Assembly (NCBI GenBank): GCA_025201765.1
Contig: MU623351.1
Coordinates: 310,001 to 374,000 of the forward strand
Direction: 5' to 3'
Length of the DNA: 64,000 bases
Source: Daldinia sp. FL1419
Lineage: Eukaryota; Ascomycota; Sordariomycetes; Xylariales; Hypoxylaceae
Of the stretch, positions 35,605 through 47,406 are shown in pieces. Under the pieces are notes generated by a model. It saw nothing but the letters and a program-made list of their open reading frames with translations. It did not search any database and was not told where the DNA came from. The position numbers and the translations under genes were made by a program. Within the stretch, counting starts at the first letter, position 1, and the number at the start of each line of letters is the position of its first letter.

Positions 35605-36372
35605 TACAAGTTCACTACCAAACCTGGTCGACCCGATTCGTTACATCCAATCGTATATCCAATAGAAGTTGTACAGAATTACCCGTAACTAGGTTATTCT
35701 GTTGTTTGATGTTTTCTTTTCTTATTCCATTCAAAGACCGGGATTGTGGATTACGGGACCTTGTGGACTTGTTACATACAGGTTAGTTATGCAGTATTGT
35801 CTCTTTCTCTTTCTCTGTATGGTTCATAGTATGGGTTTCATAATAATGGTTCAAAAAAAAAAACCCCCTTTGGCTCAAGGGTAAAGCAAATGACTTGTCA
35901 TTGGGCTTGGGAAACGAAAACCAAACGGGCGAATTATAATGGAGCAATTGATAACCAAGAGATAATCTTATCTTTGATCGAATGACAGAAAATATATTGT
36001 AATGATGAGAGTTTCGGGAAACGCTTCCATGAAGTTAGATCAGAGCATGCACCCTACCCGTACTAGCTTGTGCAAGGTAGAAAGTACTTTGATGGCACTT
36101 GAATGCAAGAGGAACAGCCTCAACTATAAGGCGAGGCGGTGGCTTACCTAGGTGATAGCGCAACTACGGCGATAGTACATAGTAAATCACTAAGGAAGCT
36201 GCGGTATGACAAAGCCCACATGGGATACATGGGATCGGAGCCCTGCGTACCGGTAGTGTACAGAGTACTTATGCACACTGATCTAATCTGTGCCTTTAGG
36301 TTCAAAAAACGTACAGTAAATTAGGGGATTTCAGGGACAGGCCAAAAGCCTGTTGGAATTCAACTACGATTA

Positions 36373-36797
36373 ACGTGCCCCACAAGTCAGCCGGTCAAAC
36401 TAGTCAACCGGTCAGCAAAAATACATACAAAATACGTCTGTGCGTAAACGTGCGTTTTATTCGAAAAAAATCGTATCAAAATTCGGTTTGAAGATTTAGA
36501 ATCCTCTTGGAATGCTGATAATTGTAGTATTTTTTGAAAATTTTGTACGAATTTATTCAATTAAATACCCGAAAAGTGGGCCCGAAATATTCAATATCTT
36601 AATTATCTTCCTTTATATGCACCGGGGATTTTTTTCAATTTTTTTATAAATTCAGATATATATAACATAAAACATATCAAAATTTGAAAAAATAAAATCA
36701 AGAATTCGTAAAGTTAGTATTTTCGAATTTCTTGAATTTCCGGTTATATTTCGGCTGACCGGTTGACTAGTTTGACCGGCTGACTTGTGGGGTACGT
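36373..36797. mobile_element. MITE with 44-bp terminal inverted repeats and TA target duplication
   Basis: The ends 36373-36416 and 36754-36797 are inverted copies 44 bases long with one difference (fifth base G versus A); both begin ACGTRCCCCACAAGTC. A TA dinucleotide flanks each side (36371-36372 and 36798-36799), the duplication made by Tc1/mariner-type (pogo/Fot1) transposases. Each arm also repeats CCGGTCA directly. The 337-bp interior is very AT-rich with no open frame, so the element is non-autonomous. The near-identical ends suggest a fairly recent insertion or strong conservation. Confidence 0.88.
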
Positions 36798-37356
36798 TAG
36801 CAAATAGAAAACATGTATTTGGTGGGATACGGGCTAGCTGTCTGAATATATTTAACGTAATCGTTCGACTTATCCCGAGCCATTACAGGGTTCCTTAAGG
36901 TTCTTTGGGCGTAAAAGGACAACAGACTAAAGCGGGACAATATGGGAATGTAGGAATTGGCAATGGGTAACTTCTTTTTTTCTTCTGTCCAATTTCGATT
37001 TCGGCCATAACGAGAGGTGCCATGTAATGCGCCTATGTTTCCATGATTAGGTACTACCTAGGTACCACAACTATTAAAAATTCCGTCCCGATCGGAGACT
37101 ACCTTGTCCGCAGTTTTTTTTTTATCTTTCATTACAAATCATACTTTACCGGCGCCATAGAGTTATATATATAAAAAGGTTATCGCTTATCTCTCGCAAC
37201 CTATAAGTGTGGTTGTATAAGAGATCCGGTGTGGCGGGGTTGAAAGGGAAAATCCGAGGTTATTGTTGACATAGTTAGTTAATAATTCAAAGGCTTTTTT
37301 TTGTGTTCGTTTTTTTCGTCTCGTCTTAGGTACTTCATCTATTCAACCTCGATACT

Positions 37357-37406
37357 TTTCGTATAGAATTTACTAAATTCTATAGCAAAACTTTTACTAT
37401 ACGAAA
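37357..37406. repeat. Nested hairpin-forming inverted repeat
   Basis: The outer arms TTTCGTATAG (37357-37366) and CTATACGAAA (37397-37406) are perfect inverted copies. Inside, AGAATTT and AAATTCT (37365-37381) form a second perfect hairpin with a three-base loop. The function is unknown. Confidence 0.7.
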
Positions 37407-40394
37407 TTAAATATTAAATCCGAATCGCGATATAACATCGAATTAAAATAAGAATATTAACGCCTACACGCAGCCAAGACTTACATGCGTATCTCGTCGT
37501 TTTTTCTTTTTCCACTCATCACGAGCTTCTATCGGCTGCAAGTCAGCAAGCATTCGCTTCCGGAGGATTCGGCTGCATTATCGGAAGAGCCAATAAACCT
37601 AGTCTTAGCGTCTGACAGGCATGGTTGAATTATGTCACCATCTCGGGCCTAATAAGGCATGGCGTTTTCTTGGGACGTCACCGCATCGTCGGTAAAAGAG
37701 AGAGAAGAAGAAACCAGAAGGAAAAGAAAAAAAAGAAGAAAAAAAGCAATGATATCCTTAATATCACTGATATCACTAATATCCTAACCTATTTGTACCC
37801 TATGTAACGTCCCTAATGCCCCCCTAATAACTGATCTACCCTGCTCATCCCCCACGATCCACTATCCGCCGCCATCTATATTTTTTTATTATCTCCCGCC
37901 TATGATCTTTCTCCCCGCGTGTCAACCTAGTTCTACCCAAGTCCAACCGTATCCAACCCGGTCTGACCAGCATGCGATCCCGCTTTGTGGCTTGCGAAGC
38001 TCGGTGCAGAAAAACACTACTTTCGACCTATCCCATGCCACGGGGCTCATATCTGAGTACAATACAACGAGCATATAAGTGTGTATAAGCGCGCACTACG
38101 TACATACCTACATACATGGAACTATACAGTAACGATAAATTACGCTATCGTATAGCATATATAACTTGTATGTAATACCATACAAAATTCAAGGTAATGG
38201 AATGCAATGGTAGGCACGTACAGGCAGATGCTATATGTAGCATATCATATAACAAGCACAGGTATGACAAGGGTCGGCTCGACATGCGACCTTGCTACCT
38301 AAAAAAGGTCGACCAACTCCATAGACCCTCCATAGGCCCTGCATCATAGTCCAAGTACTGGACTTGTTCTGCGCTGTCTCGTGATGCGCTGTTACTACAT
38401 ATGTACTACATACCTATGTAGGACCTACGTCGTGGTGAATAGGTACGCAAAAGAGATTTTATCCTCGACCCATGCCCGCAGAGCCTCTTGGCACTCAGGT
38501 ACTGACGGCGGTGGGGAATCGGAAAAGCCTCACCTCAAGCCTGATACATACCTCCTACCTAGCACCTATCGTCTACTACGTACCTCTTCCCTACCTACAT
38601 ATAGGTACCTAGTATGCTTTTCTTGGTACTGCAGGTAATAAGGAGGCTCACATGTGCGACAATGCCACAAATACCATAGAACCGACGAGTCATGAGTCAA
38701 TGTCAAGTTAATGCCAGTCAACGAAAGATAGACAGGTTTCCAATAACAGCAACCCATGGGAATGCCTGCCGGTCCGTCATTTCCGCATTGGCAAAGCTTA
38801 CCTTCTACATCGGTAAAGACCTCAGAATGATTGATCATCTTATACGGATGTATCCACCATCGCACCATGACCAAACTCTGATGGTTATGTTCGTGGGGTG
38901 CATATTACCGTTGGCTGCCGTCAGCCTATAAGGATCTAATAAGCTCCCGTCTCCAAATCATCAGACGTCGTCACTTTACCACGCCCAACCCCTTCAAAGC
39001 AGCGCGCCCGCTGCCGAAATCTCTACGCAGACCACGGCCGGGCCATCTCTTGGGTTTCTTGGCCCTTCTCGGCAATCAGATATTTGAGATGTCGGATTCT
39101 AGCCCCATGCAAACTAATGAAAATCAAACGAGACACAAACCACACAGATTCTTTTCCAACCAGTGATAAAAGCAAGAAAATTTTCAACGATGAAAGGGGG
39201 GGCGTACCATCTTAATTGTCATCGTCGGGGGGTGATCTCTGCCAGATTTTGCATCAACTACTCAACGACTATGCGAATAAAGCAACCCCATCAAGGTTGG
39301 CATCAGAAAAAAAAGTATTTCCAACGCATATACTGCCACGTTACGAAAACCAGGAGGTGTTCATATTGAGAACCTACCTAGGTATGTATCAATCTTATAA
39401 CATTAACAAGCCGAACTTCATTTAAATTGAATCCTATACAAAATGAGCAAGTGATCCCAAGTGAAGGAGATAGCTCGGCTTGGGGGAAAGCTTCTCATTG
39501 CCTTATCTTGGTGCTCATTCCCGACTCCTCCTTTTGAGGTTCACTAGACTATCTTCTAGGATGATATGAAGGAACAAGCACTTAACGAATTAACCATCTA
39601 CCATGTATAATTCCAAGTATATTTAATTTCAATAATTTGATACTTCGAGTTGATATACTTTTAACTAGCCGCCTAAGTTACCACCAAAACATTAACCTGG
39701 CAGGAAGATATTGTCTCCATGCATACGTAACCTCATCTGCAAACTCCCCGATCAATGCAAACAAATAGACAAAAAAAAATACTCATATTTGCAAGTCACG
39801 AGAGTTAACAGCTATCTCAAACAAACAATCTCATAGTTATGTGTAACTATCGTCACTTACAGAGATGGCGTTTCGATACCTACTTATCTATGCTAACCTA
39901 AGTAACCACAGGTCTCTATAATCATTCATGGCCCTTATTCCTCCACCCACTCTGTATATCTGTCGAGTCGAATTCGGACGACGAAATTTCTTTTCCATAC
40001 CCGCTGGTTCCGTCTCGTGATAACAGCTTGCTTCAAACACCAGAAGTTTTACTGACCAAATCGACTTCCAAATAGCTATGGTGTTACAATGGTAAATAGA
40101 ATCCTGTCTAGCAAATCGAAAGTAGCAAGCCCAACTCCCTAGGATAAACATGGTATATTACTAGTCTGTTCGGACCCTACTATGGACAATAAGCATTGGT
40201 ATGGGGTAGTCGGGAACAGATTAATGTTTCTCAACCTCATTAAGAACTGAAGCGGTTATAATTTCCCTCGCGAGATCACACGTTCATCAAATACAATCGC
40301 AGATCTCAAGCCGATATATTAGATACCTAGGTACCTACCCAGGTACTATTATAAATAACGCCTCACGTACACAGGAGAGGTAATTATAATTACC

Positions 40395-40402
40395 TATATA
40401 AA
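40395..40402 (+). promoter_or_regulatory. TATA-like element
   Basis: TATATAAA lies 72-79 bases before the ATG at 40474 and may be the core promoter of the transcript serving 40474-41394. Confidence 0.35.
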
Positions 40403-40473
40403 GCATTACCCAGGGCATCTTCATCGATGCCACGCAAAGCCACATTCTTGGTCCTCTAAACCACTACCCAAGT

Positions 40474-40719
40474 ATGGACTACTCGACCCCCTATCGACCT
40501 ACCGTACTAACAACCCAGTTGCTCCGCGTGAATCAGATAACATTCCCGTCTCGCCCCAAAGTTCTAAGTTGGGAGTTTATCTGCCCCTTAGGAAACCTAA
40601 ATATGATGTGTGAATTTAATCAAGCACAGACTCTCCAAGCTGGGATGTGTATAGCAGTCGTAGCGGTCGTTTCAGGCGCTACTATGTTTGCCGCACGATT
40701 TACTAGACGAACTCTGTGA
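40474..40719 (+). CDS. Possible small membrane protein or first exon of the next gene
   Basis: The open frame gives 81 residues with one clear hydrophobic helix near the end (AGMCIAVVAVVSGATMFAARF) followed by Arg-rich sequence. A TATA-like box precedes it at a fitting distance. It is followed by a long T-run and a good acceptor-like GTTAACAG ending at 40828, so an intron may start near its end, but I found no donor that joins it in frame to the membrane protein at 40990. It could be an independent small gene, an upstream ORF, or a misread exon. Confidence 0.28.
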   Translation: MDYSTPYRPTVLTTQLLRVNQITFPSRPKVLSWEFICPLGNLNMMCEFNQAQTLQAGMCIAVVAVVSGATMFAARFTRRTL

Positions 40720-40989
40720 TTCAGTATTATAAAGTTACCTAAAGCGTAATTTCTTCTATAAATACAACATCTTCCGAATTCCTACCTGATTCTTTTTTTT
40801 TTTTTTCCCAAACCGTCGTCGTTAACAGATGTCGAGGTAATATTTGCTCGCATCTATTACATGTTGAATAACGACACTTATTAGTCCTACCGCATCGACC
40901 ACGAAAAGCCACGCAAAAAGAAAGACAGCCGCCGTTTTATTTATAGCATGGTCATTTGGGCCAAAGCTACATACAAGGACACCATCAAA

Positions 40990-41394
40990 ATGGCGGACGA
41001 ATTCCCGGACTCCAACGAGAACACGGAGAAGCTCGTGGGCGTTACCGCCCTGATCATGACGCATCTCCTTTCAATCGGAGCCCTACTCGCCCTCGCTCCT
41101 TATAAGTCTCTCAACGTCCTTATCTCTGTAAAGTACACGATTGTGTTTGTGCTAATCGCCAGCACAATCGTTCTTGGCGTCCAGATACAATTGACCAGGA
41201 GTATCGACATCCACGAGGAGGTTCAGCGAACGTACACGCAGCTATCCGGTGTTCTAACCATGGCGATATGGCGGGCTTGCACTTTCCTATTCTCCTTCTA
41301 CCTTGGTACCGCTCCGGGCGTGAATGTGGGCAATATCATACAGGCGATTACGTTGACGCCCCTATGGTATTGGGTCGGCTACCTGCTCGAATAG
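40990..41394 (+). CDS. Small four-helix membrane protein, hypothetical
   Basis: The chosen ATG (40990) sits in a strong context (ATCAAAATGG) and yields 134 residues. Four hydrophobic stretches are visible: VTALIMTHLLSIGALLALA, YTIVFVLIASTIVLGVQI, LTMAIWRACTFLFSFYLG and a final IIQAITLTPLWYWVGYLL. The frame is open upstream to 40948 (MVIWAKATYKDTIK), and an alternative transcript could splice an 8-base exon ATGTCGAG (40829-40836) to 40947 to start as MSSMVIW. I do not recognise the family. Location in an internal or plasma membrane is inferred from the helices. Confidence 0.6.
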   Translation: MADEFPDSNENTEKLVGVTALIMTHLLSIGALLALAPYKSLNVLISVKYTIVFVLIASTIVLGVQIQLTRSIDIHEEVQRTYTQLSGVLTMAIWRACTFLFSFYLGTAPGVNVGNIIQAITLTPLWYWVGYLLE

Positions 41395-41982
41395 AAGTAC
41401 GCTTTTTGTTGTTATTTCGCTGCGTGGTTGGCGCCTTATTTCGGTTTCGGGTATTAGTAAAGGAGGATAGTTGATTAAATGTAAGGATGCCCGGTGATGG
41501 AGCTTTAACTTAATATGTATTTGCTTCATAAATATAATTGGCGTCTTTCACAAAAACAACCGGGTTGCATAGCCCATGGCTACCTATCTAATTAGACCGC
41601 GATAATATTAAGTAGGCTCCTTATAGTAACACTTAGAATAATACCATGGGTAAGTTATAATATCGAATTTCAATATTTAATAATATACGGGAGAACCTAA
41701 CAATAAGCCTTTGAGCCGAACCCGCTTCGAACTATGCCCCTATGCAGAAGCCCACGCGTCATGTACGTGACGTGAAATGTGAGCGAGTCGAAATGACCAA
41801 TGAAGAATATGATAACCCATCCCATCTAATGTAGACGACAGACGCCGGGAAAATAGCATTACCAATTATAATTCACGTCCCATGAATTGTCTCGTTAATT
41901 TAAGGCAGATAGTCTCATCGCGTTCCCAGCCGGCTTGAGGTTATACCCGAACTTAAACGCCTCCACCACCGATAGAATCAAA
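41395..41982. other. Convergent intergenic spacer
   Basis: These 588 AT-rich bases lie between the stop codons of the membrane protein and the TCO89-like gene. No gene is seen. Confidence 0.5.
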
Positions 41983-43659
41983 TCAATCCTGACTCGCGCT
42001 AAGATCCATGCTCTTATCCCAGAGATTCCTCAAAATGCTTGCAACGCCGTCGTCTTCTCCCTCTGCATAACTAGACCCGCTTATTCGCTCATGTAGTCTT
42101 TCCTCCTCGCCCTCAAAATTGGCATTTACTCCATTCACTTGTACGGACGCCCCCTGTGACGGCGTGGCAGGTCTTGATTTTGTTCTATCCGTAAGGCTCT
42201 GGCTTAGGTTAAGACGGCTTGCGCCGCCCATGCCCGATGTCCTTTTACCGTTAGCTGTTCCGTTGCTTCCGTTTTGGGCAGGTATATGCTGGTTCTTGTT
42301 TGCGCTGGGTAGATGCGACAGCCTTGCTATTGAGCGCGCGATAGGGTTTTGGTACCGCCTAACCACAAGGTATTCCATACCCGTGCGCTCAAGGAGCTTG
42401 CCCATGCGTGGATCCCGGTTATCATAGCTATAGCCGCTAGTGAGGGGACCCACGCCGACACCAACGCCGACACCACCGACTGGTTGTGGTGGTTCGATAG
42501 ACGAACTTGCTCGTTGAAGGTTTAGTTTTTGCTGCGTCCGTGACTTTTCCGCTGGTGCAGGTTTATATCCAGTCTTTCTTGTCCGAGGAGCTAAAGCACT
42601 GTCGGTCTCGTCATCGCTTATCGAGGTTCGATAGTTTTGGTTAAGGTTGCCAAGCGACTGAGGCCGTCGTACACCTTCGGAACGGTTATTTGGGCCCCGT
42701 GCTGGCGGATAGAAGCCGCCGTTCTCGATGTTTGGACCGGAACCAGGACCGGAGCCAGGACCAGAACCGTTAACGAAGCGAGAGATGAGCTCTTCCTGCC
42801 CGCTGCCTACTACAGCAGTATTCTTGGGCGTCCCGTACAAACTTGATTGACCATGGCTGAGTTGGGACTCAGGCGAACCCGATTGATTGCGCACCGACAC
42901 AGTCTCAGTTGACATTTGGGGCGGAGCACTAGAAGAAGGTGTACGTTGTAGTAATCGCGAAGTTAAATACTGATTATGCTGGGCAGTTTCGCGGCGCGGC
43001 GACGTTTCCTTTTTGCGGGTTGATGTGTCTTCGTGGGGGGTTTGAGGTCGTGAATTATCGCGGCTATGCGGCGCTTTTCCGTCGCTACTAACAGCGGAGC
43101 CGCGTCTTGATAAATACGGCGAAGCAGATGCGCTCGCATCAACCCACTCGTCTTCTTGGTCGGTACCGAGGTCAAAATGAACTTGGCTCTTTGCGCCTTT
43201 TAGTTTATTAACGTCTTTGTGGGACGAAGATCGCTTGAGATTTGTTGTAGATTTAGGTCGCTTTGCTATCTCGACGTGCGAACGGTTGCGCTTCAAACTC
43301 GACTGCGAGGGATTCTTCTTAAGACTGGAGGATGATGGGTCGCGCTGCAGTTTGACGTCTGGATTGGAGTTATGGTGTGATTGGGTGGAAACAGGCGCGC
43401 GCTCAGGAGAGGGAGAAGGTGGCCGTCGTGTCAGCTTAGAAGTGGACGAGGGGTGATGTTTGTGTAAGGCTTTAGACGATGCTACGCGAGGGTGAAAACG
43501 TCCAGTGGCTCCTCCACCTACAACGTGTTTTTGGAGTTTGGATCGGTGGTGTTGGTGGGATGCATGGTCGCTAACTTGAGAATCGCTGTCATGGCGGTTG
43601 ACAGGCGGCCTTTTTGATTGGGGGGGATTTGCGGCGGAATTGTCATTATCCTTAGCCAT
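41983..43659 (-). CDS. TCO89-like TORC1 subunit (intrinsically disordered)
   Basis: A single exon of 558 residues is rich in Ser, Pro, Arg, Asn and His, and is likely disordered along most of its length. Landmarks fit what I know of the fungal TCO89 family: ASSKALHKHH near the N terminus, repeated K-N/R-x-S-Q-S/x-x-L-K patches, VHFDLGTDQEDEWVDA around residue 165, and a conserved C-terminal pair YLVVRRYQNPIARSIARL and GVASILRNLWDKSMDLS. In yeast, Tco89 is a vacuole-membrane-associated TORC1 subunit linked to stress and rapamycin response. Many S/T-P and R-x-x-S sites suggest phosphorylation. The Met at 43659 follows the sequence CTATGGCT with a purine at -3. An uncharacterised disordered protein is the alternative. 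Confidence 0.78.
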   Translation of the reverse strand: MAKDNDNSAANPPQSKRPPVNRHDSDSQVSDHASHQHHRSKLQKHVVGGGATGRFHPRVASSKALHKHHPSSTSKLTRRPPSPSPERAPVSTQSHHNSNPDVKLQRDPSSSSLKKNPSQSSLKRNRSHVEIAKRPKSTTNLKRSSSHKDVNKLKGAKSQVHFDLGTDQEDEWVDASASASPYLSRRGSAVSSDGKAPHSRDNSRPQTPHEDTSTRKKETSPRRETAQHNQYLTSRLLQRTPSSSAPPQMSTETVSVRNQSGSPESQLSHGQSSLYGTPKNTAVVGSGQEELISRFVNGSGPGSGPGSGPNIENGGFYPPARGPNNRSEGVRRPQSLGNLNQNYRTSISDDETDSALAPRTRKTGYKPAPAEKSRTQQKLNLQRASSSIEPPQPVGGVGVGVGVGPLTSGYSYDNRDPRMGKLLERTGMEYLVVRRYQNPIARSIARLSHLPSANKNQHIPAQNGSNGTANGKRTSGMGGASRLNLSQSLTDRTKSRPATPSQGASVQVNGVNANFEGEEERLHERISGSSYAEGEDDGVASILRNLWDKSMDLSASQD

Positions 43660-45965
43660 AGTACATATAATTTACTTATTCGCACCTATGACAGGATTCC
43701 GTCCGTCAGCCAGATCAGTTTCAGCTGCCCAAGTGGGCGTGGGCGTGTCCGTCGGTGTACAGCTAGATGGCCGGGGGAGGGGTGTCCGGGGATAAGTCTC
43801 GGAGGTCGATTTTTGGAGAAAAGATGGGTAAGAGTAGTAGAGCGACTGGATATTACGGCTCGAAAGGTATTGTTGTACAAAAGGTAGAATACAACGCAGG
43901 ATGCGCAAATTGTATGCCAAGGTTGTATGACAAGTTTGTATAGTTGTATGTACCTCTTGATTGACGTGCTTTCACTTAAAGAAGGTAGTAATGGATCTTC
44001 CAAGGTTCGTTCGCATAGGTATAGTCGTACTGATTAGTCGTATGTACAGATTGCTACTGTTATAAAACCCGGGTATGACAAAAAAAGGATTGTCGGCGGG
44101 GGGGGATAAGACGATGTGGCTTGACAAAGACAAGTGAAAGTCTCAGATCTTTTTCTTTTGACTGGGCTGTTCGATGATCCCAACTCGGTTGGATAACTAG
44201 ATGAGGATAGCTATTACGAAATGGTAGTATTAATATGTGGGATGGAAAATCAAAGTATCAAGTAAGGTGCAGCGTATGCAATGCAGCCCTCTCTTAAGAC
44301 GGCAAGCTATCTTGGCTACCACGGTTTAGTTGCCAATAAATTGCAGCGCTGAAAAAGGGGAAGAGAAAAGCGAAGAGAAATATTAGAAGAGATATGAGAG
44401 TATGGAATATCTAACGAGACAATGGGACAATGCGCAACAGAAGTTGTAAAGTAATATGACAATTTTGACGATCGAAGAAAAAAAAATGAATTATCTAAGA
44501 TTGATGTCTACCACAAATAATTACGACGCACTGTTCACATCAACAACTTTTAAGTTAGACTGAACCTTGGGAGGTTTTAGACCCAGTTAAGGTTCAAAGC
44601 ATCAGAGCAGTTCATCAAACTTACTAAAACTTAATACCTGGGGCCCTGGAGGCTGCTAGAGATATCCACTTCGAATTGCGCTTGCAGGCTAGGCTGGTAC
44701 CTACTATCTACATATGGAACCTAGTAGGTACCTACCTAGTAAGTACCTATGTAAGTCCTACCTATCCGGACCGATCATCGGATCCGGAACTAGTAGCGTC
44801 AAGCTTAGGCAGATTTCCATACACCCCATGTACGCATCAGCGCATTGAAATGTATCCAATTGTATTTCGTACCTCCACTTACATTATGCGGGTTACCTTA
44901 TGTACATGTAAGTAATTCCTTACCTCTGTGCGCTTTACGTCAGTACCTAATACAGGTGCTCACGGAACTTATACAATCTCGAGAAGCAAACGCCCATGAG
45001 AACACCAAAATACCAATCTCGAAGTTGGGCGCAATCAAACAAATGTATCACCAGGAACGTTACCATTTCCCGACAAATGGCGGTGAATTTCCTTTCCCTC
45101 GGTAGACAGGATTGGTCTTATTTTTTTAATTACCACGTGTAGTAGTATTGAGGTGGGAGTCCGGCTCACTCCGAATTAATAGGTAGCAACGCGACGCGGG
45201 GTTTTTATGGTTTATGAAAAAAGAATATAAAAAAGGTGCAAACATCTCAAAGCGCTATTTCCGCGCACGACGAAGACGGGACGTTACGCACGTTTTATAC
45301 ACCTACATCATTGATATGCGTATCTAAACTTAATGTAAAATTTGCAGGGGTCAAGGTACATTAGGTACCTAATATACGCAAATGCCGTACTATGGTACAC
45401 TGACGTTGTACTGTGGGGTCCCGCCCCCCGAAGGCTTTCCCCGTATTTCCTCTTTCGGCTTTCCAGAATCAACTTTCGTGTTTCCTCTTCGAGTGTTTCC
45501 TCGTTACAAACTTGCTACAAACACATACCACCGGCTGAATAGAGCCTCATTTCGTATGCGATCTACATCTCATCCTTCCTTGGATGTTTCGTTTAATAAG
45601 ATCACGGATATACTACATGACATATACTACATAATCTACGTATGAATATAGTATATTCGCCTGTAAATCTGTGCCAAAACATGCCCGTCAATATGGAACA
45701 CTCTTCCAAGTTTCTCGAACGCGTCTCGTCGCAGCACCGTTGCGTTCGACCCTCACCTCCGGGTAATTTCAAACGACAAGTGTCAACTCCCTCGCCGTTT
45801 ATCATTGACTGCGCCATCTCCTGAAATAAAAGAATGGCCAGAGTATCATTTCTCAGCATCGTATCTCAGATCTTAATATGTCAAGTCACTGTCAAAGTTA
45901 CAATAAACTTAATTGACGAATATCTTGGCATCTCGTCTATCTAGACACGGCACAACACCGTCAAC
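43660..45965. other. 2.3-kb gene-poor spacer
   Basis: The part next to 43660 is the promoter side of the TCO89-like gene, with short CT/GA-rich runs. A cluster of TAGGTACC-type palindromes lies at about 44700-44760. No gene is seen; the ORFs here are short and shadow-like. Confidence 0.5.
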
Positions 45966-47406
45966 ATGGGCTATTACGAGACCAGCTTTTATGGTCTACT
46001 TGCCCTCTGCGCAGGCCTTCTCGCTTCTCAGCCTACCCGGAGAAATGAGCTGAAGAAACTTGCCGAGTCACGCAAACAGGTATCGCGAGATGATGCACAC
46101 CCAGAAGCAAACTGGTATAAGGTATATGCGCTCGTCATGGGTGCTGACTGGCTTCAAGTACGTTATAAAGAAATGAAAAATACTCATCACTACTTTCCTT
46201 TGACTAATCGGGACCTCGATAGGGGCCATACCTATATTCTCTATACCGTGATGAGCACGGCGTATCTGAACGCCTTGTATCTACTCTCTTTGCGACAGGT
46301 TTCTTATCCAGCGCCATCAGTGCTTACTTTATCGGAGCTTTAGCGGACAAGCGTGGCCGAAAAGCTATCTGCATGATATTTTGCCTCCTTTACGCCATGT
46401 CTTGCTTTTTCACTGTCATCCCGTCCATTGGATTCCTTTTCCTAGGACGCATCCTCGGTGGCATTAGCACAAGCATCCTCTTTAGTGTCTTTGATAGCTG
46501 GATGGTAACCAATTTCCGAGAGCGCAAACTCGTCGAACATGGATGCGATCTATCTAGGACTTACGCGACTACTAGCATCGTCAATAGCCTTTCGGCAATT
46601 GTGAGCGGAGTTGTCAGTGAATGGCTTGTGAGAGTCACTGGCACCAAAAAGGCACCATTTTTGCTCAGTTCTATTTTGCTTTGGTCGGCTCTCCAGCTCA
46701 TCTGGGCTCATTGGGTATTTAAGCCGGCTTCCTATCAACTTAAAACTTAAGACTAACGTATGGATAGGTCGAAAACTTCGGTACAAAAACCCCGGAGTCT
46801 TCAGAGCCCTCGGACAAAACTAAGTCATCCAGACTTTGGTCTACGCTAAAACAACCATCGATCTTAGCTCTTGGCTTTGCTTCAACCATGTTCGAAGGAT
46901 CCATGTATCTCTTTGTGTTCTTCTGGACTCCGACCATTAAGTCTGTGCAGAAGTCTGCGGGGGAACTCCCTTACGGTTACATATTTTCTAGCTTTATGGC
47001 CTCATCAATGGCGGCTGCATTAATATTCAATATTGTCATGCAGAAACGGCCCTTTAAGTACTCTCGCCTTCTTATTGGAATTCTACTTGCGGCCAACTTC
47101 TGCTTCGTTAAATTGGCTGGCCCCAAAACGGAGGATGCTACTTTCTGGCTCTTCTGCCTTTTCGAAGCTTGCGTCGGTATGTATTGGCCCTGTACTGGCT
47201 ACTTGAAAGGGCGTTTAGTAGAGGACGATGTTCGTGCCAAGGTCTACAGTATTCTACGAATCCCGTTGAATATCTTCGTTGTCGTGGCACTATCTATCGC
47301 CGGTGATAGTCAGCAATTTGGAAGGGTATTTTCGACGTGCTCGATGCTATTGACTGCATCGTTCGGTGCAATCTGGGCGGCAAGTCTCAAGCAGGATATG
47401 CCCTAA
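45966..47406 (+). CDS. MFS molybdate-anion transporter (MFSD5/MOT2-like)
   Basis: Exons 45966-46157, 46223-46714 and 46768-47406 join at codon boundaries to 440 residues. The first helix is LLALCAGLLAS. Across the first splice the protein reads DWLQGPYLYSLYRDEHG, a hallmark of the MFSD5 group, and the MFS loop motif is ALADKRGRK. The second half begins with PSILALGFASTMFEGSMYLFVFFWTP, typical of these transporters, and GMYWPCTGYLKGRLVEDDVRAKVYSILRIPLN closes the transport core. Algal MOT2 of this family takes up molybdate for molybdenum cofactor. The third exon's start is supported by the branch-like GACTAAC just before the acceptor. The protein should lie in the plasma membrane. Confidence 0.94.

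Larger units (their letters stand above)
34343..40473. other. 6-kb gene-poor region with repeats
   Basis: No protein gene is recognised. The first part is the upstream region of the Zn cluster regulator and includes a G-rich octamer repeat (34644-34683). A long pyrimidine tract lies at about 35559-35604. A 425-bp MITE lies at 36373-36797, and a nested hairpin at 37357-37406. Short CCTAGGTAC-type palindromes recur (37050, 38600, 39375, 40325). Confidence 0.55.

Noticed and set aside
35870..35925. tRNA-like stretch with the palindrome ATGACTTGTCAT
   Set aside because: No acceptor stem or T arm can be drawn around it.
43686..44003. 105-residue minus-strand frame upstream of the TCO89-like gene
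   Set aside because: Low-complexity promoter sequence without homology-like features; more likely 5' UTR.
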